A stretch of 17,527 nt of DNA, taken from assembly GCA_944381335.1 (NCBI GenBank), contig CALWKT010000032.1, positions 1 through 17,527 of the forward strand, given 5' to 3'. This stretch comes from an uncultured Christensenellaceae bacterium (GTDB lineage: Bacteria > Bacillota_A > Clostridia > Christensenellales > UBA3700). Below are positions 9,132 to 15,526 of the stretch, piece after piece. Both the position numbers and the translations under genes were made by a program. The notes below the pieces were generated by a model, which had not been told where the DNA came from, did no database searches, and saw only the letters and a program-made list of their open reading frames with translations. The stretch's first letter is position 1. Every line of letters begins with the position of its first letter.

Positions 9132-9160
9132 ATTATAACGACAAAAAACGACGTTTGCAA
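9132..9160 (-). promoter_or_regulatory. addBA promoter with start at the AUG
   Basis: On the minus strand, -35 TTGCAA (9155-9160), a 17-nt spacer and a perfect -10 TATAAT (9132-9137) are followed by six bases, GGTGGT, and then the addB ATG. With the usual -10 to +1 distance, the A of the ATG (9125) is the predicted first transcribed base. This predicts a leaderless mRNA. No better promoter was seen further upstream in the 124-bp divergent region. Confidence 0.75.
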
Positions 9161-9212
9161 TACCCTGACGGGCGATTTATCGGACGCCGGTCCAAATATT
9201 CACGCAAATCAA

Positions 9213-9240
9213 TTGATAAAAATAAAATATATGATATAAT
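9213..9240 (+). promoter_or_regulatory. Extended -10 promoter of the lipoprotein gene
   Basis: -35 TTGATA (9213-9218), a 16-nt spacer and a perfect -10 TATAAT (9235-9240), with an extended -10 TG at 9232-9233. Only nine bases separate the -10 from the lipoprotein ATG (9250), so the predicted start near 9247 leaves a leader of about 3 nt. It is back to back with the addB promoter; the two -35 elements are about 50 bp apart. Confidence 0.75.
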
Positions 9241-9249
9241 AAAAATACT

Positions 9250-10113
9250 ATGAAAAAGTTTATTTTTGTAATTGTCACGATTGTCATTGTCTGCATACTG
9301 GGAGCCTCTCTCGCCGGTTGCAACCGCGCTACCCCCACGCAGAAACTTCTCTCCAACAGCAGAGCCTGGACAAGCAGGGTCACCGACGAAACTCTCGTCT
9401 ACGACGTCATCTACAAGAGCAACACCCCCGATCAGGTCAAGGGAACGATGACCGTGAACGTGAAGAGCTACAACGGAGAAAAAGTCACGATCGGAGACTG
9501 GTCTCTCGACAATGCGACCGGTTATGTCGCCACCACCGATCTCGAAATGGAAAACGGCGACAAAAAAGTCTCCTCCGCTTTCTTCACCACGACCATTCAG
9601 GTAAAGTACGCCGAAAGCACTCAGACCGTCGACGGAAAGACGAGCGGCTATACCGCCGAATACAAAGACGAGCGCTGCTACTACACGACCACTGAAGGAG
9701 AAGAAGAAAAATCGGGAGAGCTCAAACTCGGAGAGTTCTACGATTCTCCCTATATCGACAACTCGATCCTCTATCAGGTCGCCAGATGCATTCCCGACTC
9801 TGTTTCCTCCTTCACATTCAGCGTGCCCGACGTGACCCTCGGCGAAGCGCAGAGCGTCACCCTGAGCATAACGAGGAGCGAAACGCTGACGATCAAAAGC
9901 GCCGACGAAGCGGGAACGGAATACGTCTGTTATTACGTTTCCATCGCGCTCAACCGCACCTTCCCCGGCTCCGGAGAGAGTCTGAAGTGCGCGATAGCGA
10001 CGACCCCCTATCCTTCTTCCGACGACCCGCAGGTCAAGAATATGATCGTGCAGATCGCTGAAGGAGACGCGCTTTACACTCTGAAAAGCGTGACGACGAA
10101 CAACGAACAGTAA
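9250..10113 (+). CDS. Unrecognised lipoprotein
   Basis: This is a 287-residue secreted lipoprotein of unknown role. The signal peptide has a short lysine start (MKKF), a long isoleucine/valine-rich core, and a lipobox L21-A-G-C24, so Cys24 should be lipidated and the mature protein held on the outer face of the membrane. The rest looks beta-rich, with many Thr, Ser and charged residues and short alternating strands, as in LolA-like or other lipid-binding beta sheets, but I cannot assign a family. Codons favour C-ending forms more strongly than in many neighbours, which may reflect high expression. No Shine-Dalgarno precedes the ATG; the promoter is so close that the mRNA should be nearly leaderless. 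A terminator follows at 10124-10151, so it is monocistronic. Confidence 0.9.
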   Translation: MKKFIFVIVTIVIVCILGASLAGCNRATPTQKLLSNSRAWTSRVTDETLVYDVIYKSNTPDQVKGTMTVNVKSYNGEKVTIGDWSLDNATGYVATTDLEMENGDKKVSSAFFTTTIQVKYAESTQTVDGKTSGYTAEYKDERCYYTTTEGEEEKSGELKLGEFYDSPYIDNSILYQVARCIPDSVSSFTFSVPDVTLGEAQSVTLSITRSETLTIKSADEAGTEYVCYYVSIALNRTFPGSGESLKCAIATTPYPSSDDPQVKNMIVQIAEGDALYTLKSVTTNNEQ

Positions 10114-10123
10114 ATAAGATATG

Positions 10124-10151
10124 AAAAAGGAGCCGCAAGGCTCTTTTTTTT
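10124..10151 (+). terminator. Terminator of the lipoprotein gene
   Basis: The stem GAGCC/GGCTC (10130-10134 with 10139-10143) has a stable GCAA tetraloop. An upstream A-run pairs with the T-run of eight (10144-10151), extending the helix. It lies 10 nt past the lipoprotein stop codon. Confidence 0.9.
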
Positions 10152-10164
10152 ATCCTCTCCGGCG

Positions 10165-10193
10165 TTATATCCTCCCGTTGCCCGGCATACAAT
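10165..10193 (+). promoter_or_regulatory. Weak candidate promoter for the gene at 10209
   Basis: A -10 TACAAT (10188-10193) lies 17 nt after a poor -35 TTATAT (10165-10170). The predicted start near 10200 would put the Shine-Dalgarno AGGTGG at the very 5' end of the mRNA. Some promoter is expected here because the preceding gene is closed by a terminator. The -35 match is weak. Confidence 0.3.
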
Positions 10194-10208
10194 CTTCTCA
10201 GGTGGACA

Positions 10209-11135
10209 ATGGCAGAATTTTATTTTGACGAAACCAGAGGATTCGCAACGGTGAACGGCGCTCCCGCTACGCAGGGGTTCAGCACCGAAAAAGACTTCGC
10301 GCTCGGCTTTTTCAGCGAAGACTGCGAGCCTCTGTTTGCAAAGATACCCTCTGAAATAAGCGAGTCTCCCGCAAACGGGATAAACGTCTGCGACCTGGGG
10401 TACGGGCGCTACTTTCTATCTTTTTCGCCCGCAGAAAAAGGCGGTGAAACGCATATCTTTTCTCAGACCCGCTGCAAAGCGGGCAACACGACCCACCTGA
10501 TCACGATGTGCAAGCGCAAAGAATTTCTGCTTGTGACCGAAACCCCCGGCGAAATATACGAGATCGTCTGTCCCTGCCCTCTTTCCGGGATAAAGGTCAA
10601 AGCAGTGGGCGTAAAAAACGGATATCTTCTCCGGATCACTGCGACGGCGCAAAAGAAAAAACTGATCGCGTACGTATATTACGAAGACGATTATCTGCCC
10701 GTCCTCGAAAAATTCTGCGACGATTTTTCCTTCGACGGTCCGGACGTGCTGATAAAAGAAGATCTGGGCGGATGCAACAGATGTACGAGAACGCAAAGAT
10801 ACGCGTTCAGAAACGGCGCGTTCGTAAAAACCGAAAGATCTTTCGTTTACAAGCGTTGCCACGAATATCCCGACGAACTTCTCCCGTACCTGTTGATCGA
10901 AAAACTGCTGTTCGGCGACGACGCCGGAGCGGAAGAACTCCTCGGGCGAAACCTGAGCGTTCCCGCCGTACGAGAAATTCTCGGAGAATACGACAGCGTA
11001 GCGGATTTCGGATTCCTTCCTTACCGTCCTTTTATTGCCGGAGTTTACAAAAATTCCGGATACTGCCGGGTGCGCTATTTTTCTTTCGGGGTAAAGGACG
11101 GGCTTATCACCGGGATCTTCCCTCTGAGAGGATGA
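10209..11135 (+). CDS. Unrecognised soluble protein
   Basis: This is a 308-residue protein that I do not recognise. There is no signal peptide and no membrane helix. The first two thirds look rich in beta strands; the last third begins with an acidic helical part (about 221-262). Two close cysteine pairs stand out, C121-P-C123 and C189-x2-C192, and could hold a metal or form disulfides, but no known motif surrounds them. The ATG at 10209 is supported by AGGTGG 3-8 nt before it. It ends in TGA. It is flanked by the lipoprotein terminator and the AT-rich promoter region of the protease gene, so it is likely a single-gene unit. No terminator with a T-run was seen directly after it. Confidence 0.8.
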   Translation: MAEFYFDETRGFATVNGAPATQGFSTEKDFALGFFSEDCEPLFAKIPSEISESPANGINVCDLGYGRYFLSFSPAEKGGETHIFSQTRCKAGNTTHLITMCKRKEFLLVTETPGEIYEIVCPCPLSGIKVKAVGVKNGYLLRITATAQKKKLIAYVYYEDDYLPVLEKFCDDFSFDGPDVLIKEDLGGCNRCTRTQRYAFRNGAFVKTERSFVYKRCHEYPDELLPYLLIEKLLFGDDAGAEELLGRNLSVPAVREILGEYDSVADFGFLPYRPFIAGVYKNSGYCRVRYFSFGVKDGLITGIFPLRG

Positions 11136-11236
11136 CTGAGCGAAAACCCCATGACATGCATTTTACACAATTTTACATAAAATTTTAATAATTGTTAAAT
11201 AATATATGATATCATCAGATCAGTGAGGTGAAAGAG

Positions 11237-12004
11237 ATGATATTGTTAAGCGCGGACGTATACAGCCTTCAGATCGCTCTGCTGATAGTGTCCGCTTGTT
11301 TTCTGCCCGTGATAATCTGGATGTTCGCCGCGGGCATACGCGTAAAAACGCAGTTCAACAAATACTCAGCCGTACAGTCCGAAAAAGGCTTTACCGGAGC
11401 GCAGGCGGCGCGTGCGATACTGGACGCGAACGGCATGAAAGACGTGCAGATAATCCGCTGTGCCGGAAGTCTGACAGACCATTACGATCCGACGACGCGC
11501 ACCGTCGCGCTGTCTCAGGCGACCCACGACAGCTCGTCCGTAGCGGCGATCGGCGTTGCAGCGCACGAAGTGGGACACGCGATCCAGCACGAAGAAGGCT
11601 ACGCGCCGGTTAAGATACGCACGAAACTGGTGCCCGTCGTGAACTTTACTTCCCGCCTCAGTCTGCCGTTGATCCTGATCGCAATGATCTTCGAACTTAT
11701 GGGATATTTCAGCGATTTTTCAATGCAGCTTTCCACCTTCTTCCTCGGACTTGCGGTACTGTGCTATTTCTTCTACTGCCTTTTCACTTTTATCACTTTG
11801 CCCACTGAATACAACGCAAGTTCAAGAGCAAAAAAACAGCTCGTTGAATGCGGAATACTCAACGAAACGGAAGTAAAAGACGTCTCCGCCGTTCTCAGCG
11901 CGGCGGCAAAGACATATCTCGTCAACTTCACTTTCTCATTGATCCAGATGTTGAGGCTTCTTTTCATCGTACTGATCAGAAGGAACGGAAACAACCGCCG
12001 TTGA
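11237..12004 (+). CDS. yugP: YugP-type zinc-dependent membrane protease
   Basis: This 255-residue integral membrane metalloprotease belongs to the YugP/Zn_peptidase_2 family. An N-terminal TM helix (about 10-32) is followed by a soluble part with the zinc motif HEVGH at 110-114 (H110 and H114 ligands, E111 catalytic), then three further hydrophobic segments (about 140-158, 165-188, 229-248). The conserved LPTEYNAS stretch (188-195) probably gives the third zinc ligand, E191. The physiological substrate is not known to me. The ATG at 11237 was preferred over a GTG at 11228 because TGAGGTG ends 6 nt before the ATG and overlaps that GTG. It ends at the bidirectional terminator 12031-12060. The 100 bp upstream are very AT-rich and should hold its promoter, but several -10 choices compete. 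Confidence 0.92.
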   Translation: MILLSADVYSLQIALLIVSACFLPVIIWMFAAGIRVKTQFNKYSAVQSEKGFTGAQAARAILDANGMKDVQIIRCAGSLTDHYDPTTRTVALSQATHDSSSVAAIGVAAHEVGHAIQHEEGYAPVKIRTKLVPVVNFTSRLSLPLILIAMIFELMGYFSDFSMQLSTFFLGLAVLCYFFYCLFTFITLPTEYNASSRAKKQLVECGILNETEVKDVSAVLSAAAKTYLVNFTFSLIQMLRLLFIVLIRRNGNNRR

Positions 12005-12030
12005 CAGAATTTGACGGACTTTGTTAAGAC

Positions 12031-12060
12031 AAAAACAAACGCGCCTCAAGGGCGCGTTTT
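12031..12060. terminator. Bidirectional terminator between yugP and rplI
   Basis: A perfect 9-bp stem, AAACGCGCC with GGCGCGTTT (12037-12045 and 12051-12059), has a 5-nt TCAAG loop. On the plus strand TTTT follows within the stem end; on the minus strand TTTGTTTTTG follows. It lies between the convergent stop codons of the YugP-like gene and rplI and can serve both. Confidence 0.85.
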
Positions 12061-12081
12061 CCGTGTTTTCCGTTTTATGAG

Positions 12082-12528
12082 TTACTGAAGCGGAACAACT
12101 TTTACGTTGATATAAGTGGTCACTCCCGCCATCAGCCTCAGTTCCACCTGATAGCTGCCGACAGTCTTTATCGGGTCTGAAAGAAGTATCTTCTTCTTTT
12201 CCACGTCGTAACCGATCTCTGCCAGTCTCTCCGAAATTTCTTTTGAAGTCACAGCTCCGAACGCCTTGCCGTTCTCTCCGCAACGTATCTTTACGTCCAC
12301 GGCGAGTCCTTTGAGCCTCTTTGCCTGTTCCACGGCGTTGTCGTACTCTTCTTTCCTGCGTTTTTCTTCAGCCGCCTGCTTCTGTCTCGTTTCGTTGATC
12401 ACAGAAGCCGTCGCCTCGATCGCCATTTTCTTCTTGATCAGAAAATTGCGCGCGTAGCCGTCGTTGACCTCGACGATCTCGCCCTTCTTTCCCTGTCCTT
12501 TCACGTCCTGTATCAGCAATACTTTCAT
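12082..12528 (-). CDS. rplI: 50S ribosomal protein L9
   Basis: This 148-residue ribosomal protein binds 23S rRNA at the base of the L1 stalk. The N-terminal domain carries the conserved [17 protein letters not shown] signature, a long charged central helix (about 50-75) links to the C-terminal domain, and the length is typical. The start MKVLLIQDV is the standard L9 beginning, with an AGGCAGG site before it. It often lies in an operon with rpsF-ssb-rpsR or with dnaB and gdpP; here it is a single-gene unit with its own promoter (12554-12582) and terminator (12031-12060). Confidence 0.98.
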   Translation of the reverse strand: MKVLLIQDVKGQGKKGEIVEVNDGYARNFLIKKKMAIEATASVINETRQKQAAEEKRRKEEYDNAVEQAKRLKGLAVDVKIRCGENGKAFGAVTSKEISERLAEIGYDVEKKKILLSDPIKTVGSYQVELRLMAGVTTYINVKVVPLQ

Positions 12529-12553
12529 ATATACCTGCCTTGTCTTTTTTTAT

Positions 12554-12582
12554 ATAATAACACAGCCGTGCCGCGTTTTCAA
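12554..12582 (-). promoter_or_regulatory. rplI promoter
   Basis: On the minus strand, -35 TTGAAA (12577-12582), a 17-nt spacer and -10 TATTAT (12554-12559), with an extended -10 TG. The predicted leader of about 20 nt contains the AGGCAGG ribosome site. This is a normal leadered mRNA, in contrast to the leaderless candidates in the window. Confidence 0.75.
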
Positions 12583-12676
12583 CCACATTGCGCGATTTCA
12601 CGGACAAAACGCGTTCCAAGAATTATCAGCGCATTAAAACACGCTTTGTGTAAATACTAAACGCGGAGGTGATCAC

Positions 12677-12988
12677 ATGAAAGGACTCAGATGTACCACG
12701 TGCAACTGCGAATTCAACCGCGGTTGTCACTGCAACGCGGGCGTGATAAAAGTTAGCAAAAGCGGCTCGTGCGAGACCAGACAAAAACGTCGTTACGGCA
12801 TCATTCAGCAAAACAGCGTGAACATCGAAGCGGCAAAGGATTTCGATTACGACGAAGGCAAAGAAGTGCTGATCCAATGCGACGCGTCGGAATGCGTTTT
12901 CAACAAAAACCGCATCTGTACCGGAGACATCGTGAATATGGGCGACGGCATGATAAAGACGAAGTGCTTTTCAAAAACAAAAAAATAA
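12677..12988 (+). CDS. Tandem DUF1540 cysteine-rich protein
   Basis: This 103-residue protein has ten cysteines in two DUF1540-like units. Unit 1 is C6-x4-C11-x2-N14, C17/C19 and C32. Unit 2 is C68-x4-C73-x2-N76, C81 and C97. The matching Cys-x4-Cys-x2-Asn spacing shows an internal duplication. The basic linker and extra cysteines in unit 1 (C9, C17, C19) make it the more divergent copy. DUF1540 domains are small, probably metal-binding modules of unknown function, common in Clostridia. There is no signal peptide. A strong GGAGGTGATCAC precedes the ATG. A terminator follows at 13006-13035, and no sigma-A promoter is obvious upstream. Confidence 0.88.
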   Translation: MKGLRCTTCNCEFNRGCHCNAGVIKVSKSGSCETRQKRRYGIIQQNSVNIEAAKDFDYDEGKEVLIQCDASECVFNKNRICTGDIVNMGDGMIKTKCFSKTKK

Positions 12989-13005
12989 GTCGTCTTAAAC
13001 AAAGT

Positions 13006-13035
13006 GGACCGCTCCGGAAGGGGCGGCCTCTTTTT
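13006..13035 (+). terminator. Terminator of the DUF1540 gene
   Basis: The hairpin (13006-13015 with 13020-13028) has a GGAA tetraloop and one A-C mismatch near its base, followed by CTC and TTTTT (13031-13035). It lies 17 nt past the stop codon. Confidence 0.8.
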
Positions 13036-13051
13036 AATTTCCGTAAATCCG

Positions 13052-13079
13052 AAAAAAAGACGGACCGGAGTCCGTCTTT
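13052..13079 (-). terminator. Terminator of the SpoIIQ-like gene
   Basis: A perfect 10-bp stem (13056-13065 with 13070-13079) with a 4-nt loop that reads TCCG on the minus strand is followed there by a run of seven T (complement of 13052-13058). It lies 8 nt past the stop codon of the minus-strand gene at 13088, next to but separate from the opposing DUF1540 terminator. Confidence 0.9.
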
Positions 13080-13087
13080 ACGCAGGC

Positions 13088-13777
13088 TTACTTGTCGCCT
13101 TCCTGCATATACTGCGCAGGATCGACTTTTACGCCGTCTTTGGTCAGTTCGAGATGCAGGTGCGCGCCCTGAGCGATCTCCGCAAGCGCGGAATCTCCGA
13201 TCACGCCTATCTTGTCTCCCTGCTTTACCTGTGCCCCTGCGGAGACGGTCACGTCGTCGAGAAGTCTCATCGTCGTTTCATAGCCGCCGTCGTGCGTTAT
13301 CACCACAGTAGTGCCGTAGAAGCTGTCTGTCTCAACGGACTTGACCGTGCCGTCGAAAGGGCAGTAAACCGCGCTGTCTGCCGGAGCGATCATGTCCATA
13401 CCTTCGTGAGTTGCCCAGTGCTGCATTGTCGGGTTGAACACGAGTTCGGTATTGCTGAAGCCGACGTCCACCGTGTAATCGTCAAGGATCGTGCCCAGCG
13501 CGAAAGTCTTGGTCTCGTCCTCGTTATCTTCGTTATTGTCGTCGTCATCCGCGTCATTGTCATCGTCGTTGACGTCGCCGTTCACATCGTCGTCGTCATT
13601 CAGATCTCCGTTTACGGGCGGATTGTCCGTATCATTATCCTTGGAGCCGCTGACGGCAGCGACAGTGATCATTGTTCCGATGGCGAGCACGCAGACGATT
13701 ATCAGCACAAAATATATATTGCGCTTGAAAAACGCCAGAACTTTGTTCCCGCCGCCTTCCTGATTTGTCTTTTTCAT
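13088..13777 (-). CDS. spoIIQ: SpoIIQ-like M23 (LytM) family protein
   Basis: This is a 229-residue protein with a short basic cytoplasmic N-terminus, one TM helix (about 21-43), a 44-residue Asp/Asn-rich linker (46-89) and a C-terminal LytM/M23 domain outside the membrane. The zinc ligands are intact: H124-x3-D128 and H206-x-H208. This architecture matches SpoIIQ, the forespore protein that meets SpoIIIAH in the engulfment channel; B. subtilis SpoIIQ has lost its LytM zinc site, whereas clostridial SpoIIQ can keep it. A vegetative M23 endopeptidase anchored to the membrane is the alternative. The ATG has CGGAGG before it. It lies 53 bp after a co-oriented small secreted protein gene that may be YwmB-like, which supports a sporulation role, though no spoIID lies between. 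I am sure of the M23 domain, less so of the SpoIIQ name. Confidence 0.85.
   Translation of the reverse strand: MKKTNQEGGGNKVLAFFKRNIYFVLIIVCVLAIGTMITVAAVSGSKDNDTDNPPVNGDLNDDDDVNGDVNDDDNDADDDDNNEDNEDETKTFALGTILDDYTVDVGFSNTELVFNPTMQHWATHEGMDMIAPADSAVYCPFDGTVKSVETDSFYGTTVVITHDGGYETTMRLLDDVTVSAGAQVKQGDKIGVIGDSALAEIAQGAHLHLELTKDGVKVDPAQYMQEGDK
13511..13642 (-). repeat. Low-complexity Asp/Asn-coding stretch
   Basis: This codes residues 46-89 of the SpoIIQ-like protein. On the minus strand it is mostly GAC, GAT, GAA and AAT/AAC codons, and GAC/GAT runs form short imperfect trinucleotide repeats. Such DNA can change length by slippage in frame. The protein segment is a strongly acidic, disordered spacer between membrane and LytM domain. 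Confidence 0.7.
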
Positions 13778-13830
13778 AAAAACCTCCGTTTTTTATTTGA
13801 TTTATTTCGTACAAGCCTGCGCTTACGATT

Positions 13831-14313
13831 TCAATAACTTCCCATGATCAGAGGGCTTCCGATAACGGTCGCGTCCTCTTTCAGGACGATCTGAAGATTG
13901 ACGGTCATCCCGTCTGTCTCCACGCCGTATCCGCATCCCTTTGCATATGCGTATACGGTCACGACGTCGCCGTCTTTTCTGACCGACAGCGCTTCAGCCC
14001 CGTATTCTTTCAGCACGTCGCTGAGAAGCAGCCTTCTGCCGTAAAATACAGCCGCACCGAGAATGTTGTCCACATTGTCTGCGATTATACCTGCGCTCTC
14101 CATTTTGCAACCGTAAACGTTGAACGCACCGGTCGACGCATATGTATATTTTTCGTTTACGCTTTTAGCATATATCTCCACTTTTTCCACGGCTGCGCCG
14201 AGCTTTGCGTTCTCCGCCTTTTCGATCAGACCTTCAGACGATCTTCCCGCCGCCGTGTAAGTTACAGTCGCCGCAACCGCAACGATCAGAATTATCAGCA
14301 AAAACTTTTTCAT
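13831..14313 (-). CDS. Small secreted or anchored protein, possibly YwmB-like
   Basis: This 160-residue protein begins with MKKF and a strongly hydrophobic helix (about 4-21) that is either an uncleaved anchor or a signal peptide ending near TAAG. It has no lipobox cysteine. The exported part is a mixed alpha/beta domain with two cysteines (in VYGCKM and AKGCGY) and ends in IGSPLIMGSY. It recalls YwmB-family proteins, which sit near spoIID/spoIIQ in Bacillota, but it is shorter and I cannot confirm the match. The ATG at 14311-14313 has AGGTGA before it. It is the first gene of a two-gene minus-strand unit with the SpoIIQ-like gene (53-bp gap). A perfect 10-bp palindrome, AACAATTGTT, lies 17 bp upstream of the start (14331-14340). 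Confidence 0.8.
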   Translation of the reverse strand: MKKFLLIILIVAVAATVTYTAAGRSSEGLIEKAENAKLGAAVEKVEIYAKSVNEKYTYASTGAFNVYGCKMESAGIIADNVDNILGAAVFYGRRLLLSDVLKEYGAEALSVRKDGDVVTVYAYAKGCGYGVETDGMTVNLQIVLKEDATVIGSPLIMGSY

Positions 14314-14401
14314 ATCTCACCTGCCTCGCAAACAATTGTTGACCGATTTTCCAGGTTTATACAGTCCTTTCCGCCTATTTTCCGCTCAAACGCAAGTCCG
14401 C

Positions 14402-14430
14402 TTGACTACCCGGCGGGCGTGTGTTATATT
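14402..14430 (+). promoter_or_regulatory. hisC promoter
   Basis: -35 TTGACT (14402-14407), a 17-nt spacer and -10 TATATT (14425-14430), with an extended -10 TG at 14422-14423. The predicted start near 14437 gives a leader of about 11 nt that begins almost at the Shine-Dalgarno TGAGG. There is no room for a T-box or attenuator, so amino-acid control by a leader RNA is not expected. Confidence 0.75.
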
Positions 14431-14447
14431 TGTTTTGTGAGGTTTAT

Positions 14448-15518
14448 ATGAACTATTTGTCAAGACGTTGCAAATCAATACTTCCTTATACCGCAGGCGA
14501 ACAGCCTCAGGACAAGAAGTATGTAAAACTCAACACCAACGAGTGCCCCTACCCGCCCTCTCCCGAAGTCGAAAAGGCTGTCAGAGAGTTCGAAACGGGC
14601 AGGCTCCGCCTTTATCCCGACCCCGAAAACGCGAAACTCGTCGCCGCGATCGCACAAAGACACGGTCTGAACGCTGAAAACGTTTTTGTCGGCAACGGGA
14701 GCGACGAAGTGCTCTGCATGTGTTTCCCCGCGTTTTTCGACGAAAACGACACCGTCGCTTACGCAGACGTGACCTATTCGTTTTACAAAGTCTGGGCGCA
14801 CATGTTCGACGTAAAATCACTCAAAGTGCCGCTTGACGACGAGTTCAGACTTGTGCACACCGATTATCTGGATATGCAGGGCGTAAAAGGCATAATCATC
14901 TGCAATCCCAACGCCCCCACCGGCACCGCGCTGGGCAGACTCGACCTTCTTAAGATCGTCGAGACCAATCCCGACAAGATCGTCATCGTCGACGAAGCTT
15001 ACGGAGAATTTGCTTCTGTAAGCGTCGCCAACCGCGTAAACGATTTCCCCAACCTGCTCGTAGTGAAGACTTTCAGCAAGGCGTACGCCCTTGCAGGCGC
15101 GAGATGCGGTTACGCGCTCGGCAACAAAGCGTTGATTGACGGACTCAGAACGGTGAAAAATTCCATGAATTCCTACACCGTGAACGCGCTGACCGAAGCC
15201 GTGGCGATCGCCGCGCTTTCAGACAGAAAATACTACTCCTCCGTCACCGACAAAATAAACGCGCAGAGAGAGGAAACCGCCGACGCGCTCAGAGAACTCG
15301 GTTTTGAAGTTCTTCCCTCTTCCGCCAACTTCATCTTCGCAAGGCACAAAACCATATCGGGCAGCGAGATATATTTCCAGCTCAAAGAAAACGGCGTGCT
15401 CGTCAGGCATTTCAAAAGCGATCGGATCAGCGATTTCGTAAGAATAACGATCGGGACCGCTGAAGAGATGAAAACCCTGATTTCTGAAGTGAAAAAGATC
15501 GTGAAAAGAAAAATATAA
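14448..15518 (+). CDS. hisC: Histidinol-phosphate aminotransferase
   Basis: This 356-residue, PLP-dependent fold-type I aminotransferase converts imidazole-acetol phosphate and glutamate to histidinol phosphate and 2-oxoglutarate in histidine synthesis; HisC can also act on aromatic 2-oxo acids. Visible motifs are the substrate segment KLNTNECPYPPSP, the cofactor-binding VGNGSDE, ICNPNAPTG, VDEAYGEF (Asp and Tyr holding PLP), TFSKAYALAGARCGYA with the PLP Schiff-base lysine K211, and a C-terminal RITIGT with the substrate carboxylate arginine. The length is normal. The ATG at 14448 was chosen over an in-frame start nine codons upstream because TGAGG lies just before it and the promoter -10 overlaps the upstream candidate. 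No other his genes are nearby; it has its own promoter and terminator. Confidence 0.95.
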   Translation: MNYLSRRCKSILPYTAGEQPQDKKYVKLNTNECPYPPSPEVEKAVREFETGRLRLYPDPENAKLVAAIAQRHGLNAENVFVGNGSDEVLCMCFPAFFDENDTVAYADVTYSFYKVWAHMFDVKSLKVPLDDEFRLVHTDYLDMQGVKGIIICNPNAPTGTALGRLDLLKIVETNPDKIVIVDEAYGEFASVSVANRVNDFPNLLVVKTFSKAYALAGARCGYALGNKALIDGLRTVKNSMNSYTVNALTEAVAIAALSDRKYYSSVTDKINAQREETADALRELGFEVLPSSANFIFARHKTISGSEIYFQLKENGVLVRHFKSDRISDFVRITIGTAEEMKTLISEVKKIVKRKI

Positions 15519-15526
15519 AAACGCAG

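Noticed and set aside
10508..11188. 226-codon open frame overlapping the gene at 10209 in another frame
   Set aside because: Arginine/lysine-rich translation typical of an out-of-frame reading; no ribosome site, and the overlapped frame has good start and end signals.
13500..13642. Repeat array resembling a CRISPR or minisatellite
   Set aside because: The repetition comes from Asp/Asn codons in an intact reading frame; there are no regular repeat and spacer units.
14331..14340. Palindrome AACAATTGTT as a repressor operator
   Set aside because: It is only 10 bp and AT-rich, occurs once in the region inspected, and no regulator gene is nearby; it is mentioned only as a note in the neighbouring gene.
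14340..14447. Histidine-responsive leader (T-box or attenuator) before hisC
   Set aside because: The promoter -10 ends only 17 nt before the ATG, leaving a leader too short for any such structure.
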